Source of the DNA: Parabacteroides gordonii MS-1 = DSM 23371
GTDB taxonomy: Bacteria > Bacteroidota > Bacteroidia > Bacteroidales > Tannerellaceae
Length of the DNA stretch: 64,000 bases
Direction of reading: 5' to 3'
NCBI RefSeq assembly: GCF_000969825.1
Contig: NZ_KQ033919.1
Coordinates: 4,417,444-4,481,443 of the forward strand
Under the pieces are notes generated by a model. It was not told where the DNA came from, did not search any database, and was given only the letters and a program-made list of their open reading frames with translations. Each line of letters starts with the position of its first letter. The stretch's first letter is position 1. Of the stretch, positions 1-8,644 are shown in pieces. Made by a program: the position numbers and the translations under genes.

Positions 1-4
1 CAAA

Positions 5-1324
5 ATGAAAACAAAAATGAAAAAGACTGTGACTATGTGGGGCATGCTGATAGCCCTCCTGGCAGCGATAGGCTGTTCGGAAACAGAGACTGCAATAGAT
101 CCGGAGCCGGATGGTGATGACGATCCGGTCGCATTAGGTGTTGCGGCAAATCTGAAGGTGGAGGCCGGAGCCAGATCGGTTAGTAAATCGGTGGTAAACG
201 GTGAGGTTATTACTTATACCGACTATGCCACTGCGTCTGGTATAGGCGTGCTGATAACCAACAGCGATGTAACCGGCTGGTATACTCCTGACGATGCTAC
301 CGCAAAACATCATGTATGGTATATGGGGGATGAAGCGGGAGCCAATTGGATTTCAATCACGGAGAGAGGTGGCACGTATGAGGCAACGAAAGAAGTCCCG
401 TATTATCTGACAAAAGAGATTGGAAAGGTGTATGCTTATTATCCGTATAAAGCGGATGCGGCAAATGGCCTAGCAGGCATCAGCAATGAATCCAGCCTTA
501 AAATCCCTGTAACCGTTCCTGCCACGGGAGAAACGGTCGATGCTTCGACTAACAATGCGAAGAAAAAGTGGAATGGCGCAAACGCATGGGTTGCAGTAAA
601 TGTTGACGACTTGGTTAATCTGTCCTCATCTACCGAAAATGATTATCTCTATTTTGCCGGAACGAATGGGCGTAACGTAAATAACGGACGTGCCGACGGC
701 CAGCCGCTTGTTGCTCCGGGTCACGGGGATAATACCAGTACCACCAACCCCGGTTACGAAATTAACCTGGATATGAAACATGCGATGGCGATGGTTTCCT
801 TCCGTGTTTACGACGGCGGAAATCTAAGCGACAGTGACGTGAAATTCACGAAGTTCGAGATTAAGAATCATGCCGGTAGCTCCAATCTGTTCAAAACCGG
901 AGACGGTAAGATGGCCTTGAAAGACGGAGCGATCACAGAAACGACTACCACTACCTCTATGGCTCGTATGATAACCGATTATATACTGATGAGACAGCTC
1001 AAGGAGGGCGAAGCCGAAGGTGAACATGCTTTTATCCCGACGGGAACCACTCCAACCTCAACAAACGGTAAGACCGTTTCTAAAACAGTCAGTGCTGTTG
1101 TCTATCCGATCGACGGTTTTGGAGATGATCAGATTGATGTAGTGATTACTTTGCAGAAAGGTGCTGAGCCTGCAGTTGACTATACCATCACTCTGCCGGG
1201 TAACACCTGGGCAGCCGGTTTGAATTATATCTATACCTTCTCGGCCAGTCGTACTAAGCTGACGGTTGTGGATGTAAGTGTAAAACAGTGGGAAGACAAG
1301 GAGCAACCTGAAATACCTCTTTAA
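5..1324 (+). CDS. Fimbrillin family lipoprotein
   Basis: Probable pilus subunit or accessory protein of Bacteroidales type V (FimA/Mfa-like) fimbriae, exported as a lipoprotein to the outer membrane. The 439-residue product begins with a charged stretch and hydrophobic segment ending in lipobox AIGC (Cys24), followed by an acidic Asp/Glu-rich linker. The rest is beta-rich with no membrane segment, and ends with VSVKQWED, a fimbrillin-style C-terminal strand. An Arg in AGARSV near residue 57 lies where such subunits are trimmed by an Arg-specific protease before donor-strand polymerisation (family knowledge; not shown here). It is first of four co-directional lipoprotein genes with 15-30 bp gaps, so co-transcribed; the promoter is probably left of the window. 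The start could be either of two near Met codons (residue 1 or 5). Whether it is stalk, anchor or accessory subunit cannot be decided from sequence. Confidence 0.8.
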   Translation: MKTKMKKTVTMWGMLIALLAAIGCSETETAIDPEPDGDDDPVALGVAANLKVEAGARSVSKSVVNGEVITYTDYATASGIGVLITNSDVTGWYTPDDATAKHHVWYMGDEAGANWISITERGGTYEATKEVPYYLTKEIGKVYAYYPYKADAANGLAGISNESSLKIPVTVPATGETVDASTNNAKKKWNGANAWVAVNVDDLVNLSSSTENDYLYFAGTNGRNVNNGRADGQPLVAPGHGDNTSTTNPGYEINLDMKHAMAMVSFRVYDGGNLSDSDVKFTKFEIKNHAGSSNLFKTGDGKMALKDGAITETTTTTSMARMITDYILMRQLKEGEAEGEHAFIPTGTTPTSTNGKTVSKTVSAVVYPIDGFGDDQIDVVITLQKGAEPAVDYTITLPGNTWAAGLNYIYTFSASRTKLTVVDVSVKQWEDKEQPEIPL

Positions 1325-1345
1325 TTATTCTCAAAAACAAAGCCC

Positions 1346-2482
1346 ATGAAACAGTTCATCTATACATTTTCGACAGCCGTCTTTCTTCTGCTGGCCAATG
1401 CCTGTACGGAAGCAATGATCTCCGTGGGTGGCGGTGGGGACGATGGTAAAGGCGGAGCGGAGGTTCCCCTCGGGGTAAAGAACCTGGGCTTGTCGGTAGA
1501 GGTGGAGTCGAGAAGTATTGCCACGGGAGGCCCGGGTGACGATATAGCCGGTACAAATCCTAATCCGCTCACAAAGGTGGGACTTTGTGTTACGAAGAAG
1601 GACGGGAGTGGGACAGTCAGTGCCTATGACAGCGGGAATACGACAGTACAGTTTATTTACAATGCGGCGGCTACTCCGGCGGCTTGGGAGCCGGCAGCCG
1701 GACAAGAGGCCCTTCTGTTGTCATCTGTGAAAGGAACGGTGTATGCTTATGCTCCGGCGGAAAAGAGTGTGTCGTTATCGGGTATACTAAAGGTACCTGT
1801 AATGGGTAACGTGGAGGTGCTCGACCGGCAGACGTTCAAATTTACTGTACCTGCTGCTGGAGCAGCGGAGGTTACCGGCAGTGTGGAGTGGGATACCGAT
1901 CAGGCTGATTACCTGTATTGCCAAGTTCCAACAGAGGTGGATCGTTGGAATCCGGCCGTGTCGCTCCTGATGAATCATGCGCTGGCGAAGGTCAGTTTCC
2001 GTGTGGTGGAAAAAGAAGGCGGTACGGCTTTTGCCGGATGTAAGGTGAAAAAGGTGGTGCTGAAAAGCAGTGGGGGATTGAAAAAGTCCGCCGCTGCTAC
2101 ACTGAACCTCTTTACGGGTGAACTGGGTGATACGGTGGTCGTTGCAGGTGAACTGTCGTTTACGGCCGGTGGCGATATGCGTACCATAGGAACCGGTGTG
2201 AGTGAACCGGCCGATGTGGCCGGCATTCCGGTACTGGCATTCGGTCTGGTGATCCCGGCAGTGGCCGACGATGTCACCCTGGAGCTGACGCTCGAAGATG
2301 AGCGTATCTTCACCATGTCGCCCACCGGAGATACCGATGCTCCCGGAACCTTTACGGTAAACTGGGAAAAGGGAAATAATTACATCTACAACATCGGCAT
2401 GTCCCCGCAGGGAATCGAAATAGCCAATGTGGTAGTAGCCGGTTGGAATGAAGGAGGGACTACTGAGGTGCCGATGGAATAA
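1346..2482 (+). CDS. Fimbrillin family lipoprotein, second of operon
   Basis: Second fimbrillin-like lipoprotein (378 residues). The signal peptide ends in lipobox ANAC with Cys20, followed by a Gly-rich linker (SVGGGGDDGKGG). Repeated fimbrillin traits are visible: the motif MNHALAKVSFRV about two thirds along, matching MKHAMAMVSFRV in the gene upstream, and a C-terminal VVVAGWNEGG strand. It therefore belongs to the same family as its neighbour rather than being unrelated. The gap to the upstream stop is 21 bp and to the next gene 30 bp, consistent with one transcript. The likely role is a subunit or accessory protein of the same pilus. Arg residues near 52 (ESRSIA) could be the maturation cleavage site. 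Function within the pilus is inferred from family only. Confidence 0.8.
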   Translation: MKQFIYTFSTAVFLLLANACTEAMISVGGGGDDGKGGAEVPLGVKNLGLSVEVESRSIATGGPGDDIAGTNPNPLTKVGLCVTKKDGSGTVSAYDSGNTTVQFIYNAAATPAAWEPAAGQEALLLSSVKGTVYAYAPAEKSVSLSGILKVPVMGNVEVLDRQTFKFTVPAAGAAEVTGSVEWDTDQADYLYCQVPTEVDRWNPAVSLLMNHALAKVSFRVVEKEGGTAFAGCKVKKVVLKSSGGLKKSAAATLNLFTGELGDTVVVAGELSFTAGGDMRTIGTGVSEPADVAGIPVLAFGLVIPAVADDVTLELTLEDERIFTMSPTGDTDAPGTFTVNWEKGNNYIYNIGMSPQGIEIANVVVAGWNEGGTTEVPME

Positions 2483-2512
2483 TGTGCCAATTAAAGAGCA
2501 AAACGAAATAAG

Positions 2513-3673
2513 ATGAAACGGAGTCGAGTAGAAGTGTTTCTGTTGGGGGTACTGGCCGGTGGCCTGCTGGCGGGGTGTACGGCGGGGCCGGTGGAGGAGA
2601 TCGTACCGGAGGAGAGCCGGCCGGTAACCCTCAGCTTCGGCAAACCCGATCTGGGAGTGCCGGAGCTTTTGACCCGTACAGGAGAGACTGCTGTCCCTAC
2701 GCCGCTTCCCAAAGGTACGACGGTACGGATCGGAGCTTACTTCAGAGGAAGTGTGGAAAGTGTACAAGAACCGGTCTTATTCTCCGCATCGGCTCCTTCA
2801 TTTGAGGCTACCTATGTGGTCGGAGCCGACGGTTTGTTGTCGCCCTGCCTGGTCGATGCGACAGGCAAAAAGATAGAAGGGAAAGCCAATGGTTTGACAG
2901 TGAAGGGAGGTATGTACGACTTCTATGCCGTTTCACCTGCACGGATATTGGCAAAAGGCATAGACGATACCTATCAGATAACCGATATTCCCCATAAAGA
3001 GGATGTGATGACCTCTTTTGTTCGTGGCGTAACCATATCGGCCACTTCCCGGTTGGTGACTTTGGCTACTTTTTGCCGGAAATGTGCGTTGGTAGTGTTC
3101 AATGTGGCTCCTTTGCCGGAGAATGCGCTTCCTTTTAATACGTTATACGGGACGAAGCTGGCGGTTAGTGGGATATCTTCTTCGGGAGCGAGCCTACTGG
3201 CCGGAGAAGATACGGGGATAACACCTACCGGCGGCAGCACGGGCAGTGAGGCAACCGTGACGTTTGAAAGTGGAGAATTTGAATCGGTGGAGGCTGCATC
3301 CGACCCTGACGGAATGGGGCTGAATAAGACGAAAGGGGTTGTCCTTCCCAAAGACAATAAGGCGTTCGATGTGGAGATAACCGTAGTCAGGAATCAGGAA
3401 ACGGCTACTTTGCGGGCTACGATCGATCAGCATATTACTTTCGATGCCGGTAAGCGCTATATCTTCACCCTTGAGGTAAAGAACAACGAAAGTTCCCTGT
3501 TGATGAAGGTGCTCAACTGGAATACGATCACTTTTACGGACTCCGGTGTAGGAGGTTCCGACCAGTCCCCTACCGATCCGGATATCAACGAAGGTATAGG
3601 AACGACTATAACGGTGGCCCAATGGGATGACATCGATTGGAGTGGGAATGGCAATGTAGGAGCGGAGGAATAA
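2513..3673 (+). CDS. Fimbrillin family lipoprotein, third of operon
   Basis: Third lipoprotein of the pilus operon (386 residues). N-terminal hydrophobic segment ends in lipobox LAGC with Cys22. A Thr-Arg pair near residue 50 (LLTRTG) sits where fimbrillins are usually cleaved. The body contains the fimbrillin-type VKGGMYDFYAVSP and KRYIFTLEVK strands and ends in an acidic tail (NGNVGAEE). It is followed after 15 bp by the large tip-like lipoprotein. I infer an accessory or adaptor subunit between stalk and tip; the family has such proteins (FimC/FimD/FimE in Porphyromonas) but sequence alone does not assign which. Confidence 0.78.
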   Translation: MKRSRVEVFLLGVLAGGLLAGCTAGPVEEIVPEESRPVTLSFGKPDLGVPELLTRTGETAVPTPLPKGTTVRIGAYFRGSVESVQEPVLFSASAPSFEATYVVGADGLLSPCLVDATGKKIEGKANGLTVKGGMYDFYAVSPARILAKGIDDTYQITDIPHKEDVMTSFVRGVTISATSRLVTLATFCRKCALVVFNVAPLPENALPFNTLYGTKLAVSGISSSGASLLAGEDTGITPTGGSTGSEATVTFESGEFESVEAASDPDGMGLNKTKGVVLPKDNKAFDVEITVVRNQETATLRATIDQHITFDAGKRYIFTLEVKNNESSLLMKVLNWNTITFTDSGVGGSDQSPTDPDINEGIGTTITVAQWDDIDWSGNGNVGAEE

Positions 3674-3688
3674 ATAAAATGAAATACA

Positions 3689-6600
3689 ATGAGACGGACG
3701 AATGAAACGATATGGTTGCTGGTGTGGCTGCTTCTTACTGTTGCTGGTGGCTGCACTGAGACGGAGGTGGAAGAAGAGGATATTCCGCCTCATGCCTTGA
3801 AGGAGGTGGAGGCCGGGTTCAACCTGAACGTGCTGGCTAGCCGGACTCCCGTTACCCGTAGCATAATTTTTACCCCCAACGGCACGGTCGAGTCGGATAC
3901 ACTGGCGGTAGCCGGTGTGGCTGATACGCTACAGACACGTGCAACAACGGCACTGGAGGCCGACCGGGAAAACCTGATCGCCAACCTATGGGTCGGGCAG
4001 TATAATGCAACAACGGGGGTGCGTCTGTTCAACCAATACTTCGAATCGATGACCGGCACTACGGTTAACCTGAAACTGAAACAGATTCAGGACGAGAGCA
4101 ATAGCCATGTGTATTTCATATCTAACGCGGGCGACCTGGGTGAAATAGTCGATGAAGCTACATTAAAAATACATGCGTTACCCTATACTTTTACCGATGA
4201 AGGCTTACCGAATGATAACTTATGCCGGATGGTAGGCATGTGGGAGGGGAAGGTGGTTGCCACCGGTATGAAAGATATCGAAGTGGAGCTGACCCGTCTC
4301 CTGGCCAAGATCACGTTTACTTATTCAATGGGAGAGGGGTTTACGTTTACTCCGATCTCGGTGGCGCTGAGATCCGTCCCTGATAAATCGCAGGTAACAG
4401 CTCCGACAACACAATTATCCGGCCTTAGTTATGGCACGTATAGTGGAACGGCCAGTGCCGATGGAGCAACGATCTACTGGTATCTGCCTGAAAACATGGC
4501 AGGAACGGTCAGTGGCCCGGATGCTGTCGACTCGGAAAAGAAAAAGACCGGTACCGGTGTAACGAATGCAACCTGTATCGAACTGACCGGAACGGCAGTG
4601 CAGGGCGGGGTGAGGTATGAGGAGGTTACCTTCCGGTTCTATCCGGGCAGTAGTATGAATAATTATGATATTATACGCAACTCACATTATACGATGAGTG
4701 TCACCCTGGTTGGTATCGATGTTTCCGACGAACGTATCACGGTGGGAAAAATACCTCCCATTATCGTTGACGAGGGAAAGATGCCGGCGGAGAAAGGTGG
4801 AACAAAAGAGGTACAGATCACAGCCCGTCCGGGTCAACCGTGGAGTTTCGATATGCCCCAGTGGTTGTCGGCTTTATTAGACGGAACTGCTGTTTCGGCC
4901 GGTGCCACGTTTTCTTATCATGGCCCCTATAAGGTGATTTTTCAGGCTGCATCCGCCAATCCGGAAGCGGAGGATAGAAGTGTGACGTTTTCTTTGAAAG
5001 TGAACGGTGTGGATCAGGATATCACCCTTACGCAAAGTGGCTCGACCTTGACAAAAGGGGAGGATATATCTCTGGAGGCTGCCTCTGGCTCGGAAGGCTC
5101 TTCTTCCTTTACAGCAACGAGTGGCTTGCAATGGTCGGCTGCTTTAAGTGACGGAGAATGGTTGGATTGGGCAACGGCAAATCCGGCTACATCGGGTGCT
5201 GAAGCTCCGGCAGAGGCACAAACGCTGGTTGTCAGGGCGAAAACCAGTAACCCGTCGGCAACGGAGCGTATAGGAAAAATAACGGTAAAAGCCGGGGCAT
5301 CGGTGGGGAATGTGAGTTATACCGGATTGAAACAAGATATCAATGTTACCCAGGCGGGTTCTACCGTAACGGGTTCTTCAAAAGAGGTAAATGCCGAGGC
5401 TGCTAACGGTCTGACCTCTTCCTTTACGGCTACCGCCGGATTGAACTGGGCGGCCAGCGTAACGGATGGCAGTTGGATTACCTTAGCTGAAAGTTCCGGT
5501 GGCCCGACAACCGGTTCTGCCGAGAATATAAATTATAATGTGCCGGTAAATCCGAATGCCGAGTCCCGAAGTGATGAAATAACAGTCCGTGCGGGAGACC
5601 CATCCACGGGGCCGACTGCGAAAATAACGGTAAGCCAGAAAGCTTCGTCGCTGACTGCTTCAGGCAGTCCTGTTACATTGGCTGCAACGGCTGACGCCAG
5701 TGGAATATTGACGTTTAAAGGAACTTCAGGATTACCCTTTTCTATTACCACCCCTGATTGGTTATCCCTGACAGGCTCGACTCCGGGAACAACGAATGGC
5801 AGTAGTCAGACTGTAGGATATACAGCGAGTGGAATGAATCTCAATAGTACGGAATTGTCGGGTGATATAACAGTAAAAGCAGGGAATATAGAGAAAACAG
5901 TGGCTGTAAAGCGATCGGGGTCTACATTTACCGTGTTCCCAACGGAATTGTCGTTTGAAAAAACAGGCGGTTCTGGCACAGTAGAGGTGGAAGGCACAAA
6001 CGGTTTGCCTTGGACAGTGAGCCCATCTGTGACGACTGATGGTATTACACCTGATATTATATCATCTGAAATTGGGAATACAAAGCAGACTTTGACGTTT
6101 ACAGCTACTGCGAATTCGTTTGGTGCCCGTTCTGTTACATTTACTATTGCTGTACCCGGTGGTGATCATTCAAAAACAGTGGAGGTTAATCAGGCGGCTG
6201 CTCTGACTGGGTTTATTGTAACAATCGATCAGAATTTATTACAGGATTATTATACTCAAATGAGTGGAGATAAATACACTTGGACAACACATCCTCCGTT
6301 TGATGCTGATGGAACAGATACAGCGCCCTCTCATGGTATCACGGATGTCAATTTATCCGAGTCTCCTACAATGACAGGTTCTTATTCTATACAAATACAA
6401 AAGGGGCAAAAAACTGGTACTAGTATTTATTCTGTACAGCAAAGTTATTGTTCTGAATTGGATGAGGATGGTACCGGTTGGCGTTTACCTACTTTGATAG
6501 AGTTACGTGCTATCTATAATAACAAAGAGGAAATAGAGAGCTCAGAGGGTGCCAGCGGGTTCGAGAGATGGTACTGGAGTAGTTCGGTCTACAAAGGTGA

Positions 6601-6715
6601 TGGTAATAATCGGTGCATACACTACTTTGATGCTAGCAGATTCTTCTTCACCAAGACCTCGAACAACGGTGGCAGTGTTCGCTGCGTCCGTGATCTCCAG
6701 AACCGCTTCAGGTAA
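3689..6715 (+). CDS. Large lipoprotein adhesin: fimbrillin-like N-terminus, BACON-like repeats, C-terminal DUF1566/C-type-lectin-like domain
   Basis: A 1008-residue probable pilus tip or surface adhesin. Signal peptide with lipobox AGGC (Cys22). Residues about 30-350 resemble fimbrillin/DUF4906-type modules. From about 365 to 841 there are five immunoglobulin-like repeats of 90-100 residues. Each has a Gly-Trp/Pro-Trp strand (GQPWSF, GLQWSA, GLNWAA, GLPFSI, GLPWTV) and ends in a TLTQSGS-like strand, typical of BACON domains, which are linked to carbohydrate or mucin binding. Residues about 842-1008 form a DUF1566/FISUMP-type domain with GWRLPTLIEL, WYWSSSVY and terminal SVRCVRDL. That C-terminus has many NNY codons and a GC-rich end, as in variable regions of diversity-generating retroelements. 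Last gene of the fimbrillin operon; the HU gene follows after 59 bp. Binding target unknown. Confidence 0.82.
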   Translation: MRRTNETIWLLVWLLLTVAGGCTETEVEEEDIPPHALKEVEAGFNLNVLASRTPVTRSIIFTPNGTVESDTLAVAGVADTLQTRATTALEADRENLIANLWVGQYNATTGVRLFNQYFESMTGTTVNLKLKQIQDESNSHVYFISNAGDLGEIVDEATLKIHALPYTFTDEGLPNDNLCRMVGMWEGKVVATGMKDIEVELTRLLAKITFTYSMGEGFTFTPISVALRSVPDKSQVTAPTTQLSGLSYGTYSGTASADGATIYWYLPENMAGTVSGPDAVDSEKKKTGTGVTNATCIELTGTAVQGGVRYEEVTFRFYPGSSMNNYDIIRNSHYTMSVTLVGIDVSDERITVGKIPPIIVDEGKMPAEKGGTKEVQITARPGQPWSFDMPQWLSALLDGTAVSAGATFSYHGPYKVIFQAASANPEAEDRSVTFSLKVNGVDQDITLTQSGSTLTKGEDISLEAASGSEGSSSFTATSGLQWSAALSDGEWLDWATANPATSGAEAPAEAQTLVVRAKTSNPSATERIGKITVKAGASVGNVSYTGLKQDINVTQAGSTVTGSSKEVNAEAANGLTSSFTATAGLNWAASVTDGSWITLAESSGGPTTGSAENINYNVPVNPNAESRSDEITVRAGDPSTGPTAKITVSQKASSLTASGSPVTLAATADASGILTFKGTSGLPFSITTPDWLSLTGSTPGTTNGSSQTVGYTASGMNLNSTELSGDITVKAGNIEKTVAVKRSGSTFTVFPTELSFEKTGGSGTVEVEGTNGLPWTVSPSVTTDGITPDIISSEIGNTKQTLTFTATANSFGARSVTFTIAVPGGDHSKTVEVNQAAALTGFIVTIDQNLLQDYYTQMSGDKYTWTTHPPFDADGTDTAPSHGITDVNLSESPTMTGSYSIQIQKGQKTGTSIYSVQQSYCSELDEDGTGWRLPTLIELRAIYNNKEEIESSEGASGFERWYWSSSVYKGDGNNRCIHYFDASRFFFTKTSNNGGSVRCVRDLQNRFR
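6570..6715 (+). other. Candidate variable region (DGR target) at the 3' end of the adhesin gene
   Basis: The segment encodes the ligand-facing end of the DUF1566/C-type-lectin-like domain. Many codons have variable first two bases and a pyrimidine third base (for example cac tac ttt gat, and three consecutive ttc), as expected if A bases of AAC/AAT template codons were randomised. The 3' border (6681-6700) is GC-rich and encodes SVRCVRDL, which resembles the conserved mutagenic-homology end of Bacteroidales targets. No template repeat, reverse transcriptase or Avd-like gene was found in the window. Confidence 0.5.
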
Positions 6716-6774
6716 GAAATTGCTATAATATAAAGGAACAGAAATTATTTATCAAAAATCAAAGAAAATGAATT

Positions 6775-7047
6775 ATGAACAAAATTGAATTAGTAAACGA
6801 ATTAGCAGTAAAGATGAATGTTTCTCAGAGTCAGTCCCGGCAGTTTGTCAATGCTTTTCAGGATATACTGAAAGAAACATTGGGGCATGAGGCCATCATG
6901 CTCCAGGGATTTGGAAGCTTTGAGCCCTGGCAGCAGAAGCGGCGGGGAGGGCGTAATCCCCATACAGGTACTCCCTGTGTGATAGAGGCTCGTACGAGTG
7001 TGAAGTTTAAACCCGGAAAGTTCTTACTCAAGGCTCTGAATTCTTAA
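6775..7047 (+). CDS. HU/IHF family DNA-binding protein
   Basis: A 90-residue histone-like protein, the usual HU length. Visible family traits: N-terminal helix MNKIELVNELAVKM, the FGSFEPWQQKRRGGRNP beta-arm segment with GRNPHTG, and C-terminal VKFKPGKFLLKAL. It binds and bends DNA in the nucleoid as a dimer. It starts 59 bp after the adhesin gene on the same strand and is followed by a strong hairpin terminator at 7103-7133, so it may be the last gene of the fimbrial transcript or have its own promoter. Bacteroidales genomes carry several HU paralogues; which processes this one serves is unknown. Confidence 0.9.
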   Translation: MNKIELVNELAVKMNVSQSQSRQFVNAFQDILKETLGHEAIMLQGFGSFEPWQQKRRGGRNPHTGTPCVIEARTSVKFKPGKFLLKALNS

Positions 7048-7102
7048 AATAAGCGGGGTATATGCCGCCGGTGTGAAATATCACTCCGGGTAATTGTCTG
7101 AT

Positions 7103-7133
7103 AAAAGGAACTGTAATGGTTACAGTTCCTTTT
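7103..7133 (+). terminator. Intrinsic terminator after the HU gene
   Basis: Perfect 14-bp stem (arms 7103-7116 and 7120-7133) with a 3-nt loop TGG; the second arm ends in a T run. It closes the fimbrial/HU transcript. Confidence 0.85.
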
Positions 7134-7165
7134 TAATTAATAAGTGAAACCTGTCTGTTATATAT

Positions 7166-7651
7166 ATGAAAAAGAAGAATAAGTTTGAGCTTTTATTCCC
7201 TAATGGAAAAGTTCCTGATGTAAACGAGTTTAACCGTAGCCTGGATGCTATGTCGGAAGAAGGACGGAAAAAGTTCCTTGAAAAAATTTATAAGGTTTCT
7301 TTTAGTGTCTGGACTGCATTACCCCCATCTCAACAGACTTTTATAGAAGCCGTGATCGCACATGACCGGCAAGCTTACGCCGACTTTGTTCAACAGAAAA
7401 CCGTGATGGTACATATCCGCTACACCCTTCGCCATCCTGCCTTGTTTATCCGAACGCTTCATCTGATAGAAGCGATAGAACGTACTGCCAAAACTTCATT
7501 AAGCCGCCTGGCTATGTCGATAACCATCTGTTTCAACTTTTCCGAAAAAGTCAAAACATTGGCTGAAAATATCAGCAAAGAAAAACCCACTTCCAAAGAA
7601 CTCTTGATCCTATCCGGCAAAACAGAAATTAAGGACGACTATAATGGTTGA
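7166..7651 (+). CDS. Hypothetical helical protein
   Basis: A 161-residue product I do not recognise. It begins MKKKNKFELLFPNGKVPD and is predicted by eye to be mostly alpha-helical, with alternating charged and hydrophobic residues. There is no signal peptide or clear membrane segment; a mildly hydrophobic helix lies at SRLAMSITICFNF near residues 115-130. It stands alone after the HU terminator, in lower-GC DNA than its neighbours. No catalytic motif is visible. The position downstream of a DGR-like target made me consider an Avd-type accessory factor, but length and sequence do not match what I know of Avd. Confidence 0.55.
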   Translation: MKKKNKFELLFPNGKVPDVNEFNRSLDAMSEEGRKKFLEKIYKVSFSVWTALPPSQQTFIEAVIAHDRQAYADFVQQKTVMVHIRYTLRHPALFIRTLHLIEAIERTAKTSLSRLAMSITICFNFSEKVKTLAENISKEKPTSKELLILSGKTEIKDDYNG

Positions 7652-7806
7652 TACCGTTTAGTTGATAATAGTTAAATGATCACCAAAAACGCCGCAACGA
7701 AGTATCGTGAAAAAAGAGTAGTTAAGATTTATTATATCTATAATGATTTGGTAAATAGTACTTTATTGAATAGGTCGGTTGCGCTTTTAACATATCTGTA
7801 TCTCCT

Positions 7807-7814
7807 TACTTTTG
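7807..7814 (+). promoter_or_regulatory. Bacteroidetes -7 box upstream of the broken HU-like gene
   Basis: TACTTTTG matches the TAnnTTTG consensus and lies 47 bp upstream of the ATG at 7862. No convincing -33 TTTG at ideal spacing. Confidence 0.55.
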
Positions 7815-7861
7815 TATCGTTCCTCTGAAACAAATATATCAACCATTTAAACTTAAAAGTT

Positions 7862-8379
7862 ATGGCATTGAAATTCAGAAAAGTGCAACGTCGGGTGCTT
7901 AGTGGCGACGATAAAGACAAGGTGAAGACCTATGCAGTAGCCAAATCGTCGAGTTATTGTGACATGGAAAAATTGTGTGAATTGATCTCCAGCCGTTCGG
8001 CTATGCAGTAGCCAAATCGTCGAGTTATTGTGACATGGAAAAATTGTGTGAATTGATCTCCAGCCGTTCGGCTATGTCGAGTGCCGATGTAAAGGCGATA
8101 CTCGACTCGCTGAATTGGGCGATGGGTTTGGAGCTTCGCTCGGGAAGTATCGTACAGGTGGGCGAATTCGGAAGTTTTCGTTTCTCTGTCCGTTCGAAGG
8201 GGGCGGATACGGAGGAGGCATTTAATGCTTCTATGATTAAAAAGGCACGTATCATCTTTACGCCGGGTGCCAGCTTGCGTTGGACTAGCGAACTCGCGAA
8301 GTTTGAAGAAGACGACGTGAAAGTCGTTGAAAAGAAGAACGACGGCGAGGGTGAAGACGATCGTCCTGTTATCGAGTAA
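7862..8379 (+). pseudogene. HU-like DNA-binding protein gene, split by a 71-bp tandem duplication
   Basis: Reading from ATG 7862 gives MALKFRKVQRRVLSGDD..., then SSRSAM, Gln and a stop at 8009-8011 (49 residues). A second frame from 8035 to 8379 (114 residues) repeats MEKLCELISSRSAM and continues with SSADVKAILDS into the HU-like fold (GEFGSFRFSVRS). Bases 7930-8000 are repeated exactly at 8001-8071; 71 is not a multiple of three, so the frame breaks. Removing one copy restores a 148-residue protein, the normal size for this class of Bacteroidales HU-like proteins. The duplication is bounded by the 5-bp repeat CTATG. The downstream frame has no obvious ribosome-binding site. It is either a recent knockout or a reversible slippage state, or an assembly error. 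Confidence 0.85.
7930..8071 (+). repeat. 71-bp exact tandem direct duplication
   Basis: Two identical 71-bp copies (7930-8000, 8001-8071) inside the HU-like gene, with CTATG microhomology at both borders (7930-7934 and 8072-8076). Copy 2 is followed by the original downstream sequence. Confidence 0.95.
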
Positions 8380-8425
8380 TTCGATTTTGAAAAATTGACA
8401 GTTTAAAAAAAAAGCAGAGGAACGT

Positions 8426-8644
8426 ATGAAAAGGAAACTGACTGTTCAATTGGTAATGGCAATCCTGCTCGTATTGAGCGGGATTGTCCTTCTTTTCTCC
8501 GGTTTCTGGATTGCTCCGAAGGGGGAGATCCATAGTAGTGTGCTGGTGGCTTTCGGGGAGACCTGCACCTTTGCCGGGGCTTTGTTTGGGGTGGATTATT
8601 CGTATAAAGTAAAATCAATTCAGGATGAACGAGAAAATAAGTAG
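8426..8644 (+). CDS. Small membrane protein (holin-like position)
   Basis: A 72-residue protein with two hydrophobic segments, about residues 7-29 (LVMAILLVLSGIVLLFSGFW) and 40-58, and a charged C-terminus KSIQDERENK. It sits between the HU-like gene and an M15 peptidase and overlaps the peptidase start by 20 bp, so the two are probably translationally coupled. Bacteroidales genomes carry many copies of such HU-like / small membrane / cell-wall hydrolase trios. Position and topology resemble a phage holin, but function is inferred only from context. Confidence 0.65.
   Translation: MKRKLTVQLVMAILLVLSGIVLLFSGFWIAPKGEIHSSVLVAFGETCTFAGALFGVDYSYKVKSIQDERENK

Noticed and set aside
1787..2767. 326-residue open frame on the minus strand across the fimbrillin genes
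   Set aside because: It lies fully opposite two clear lipoprotein genes and has no recognisable domain; a shadow frame of GC-biased codons.
7166..7651. Avd-like accessory protein of a DGR
   Set aside because: Helical and near a DGR-like target, but longer and without the sequence traits of Avd, and no RT or template nearby.
8035..8379. 114-residue HU-like frame as a separate gene
   Set aside because: Its start is an internal Met of the duplicated segment, without a ribosome-binding site; it is the tail of the broken gene.
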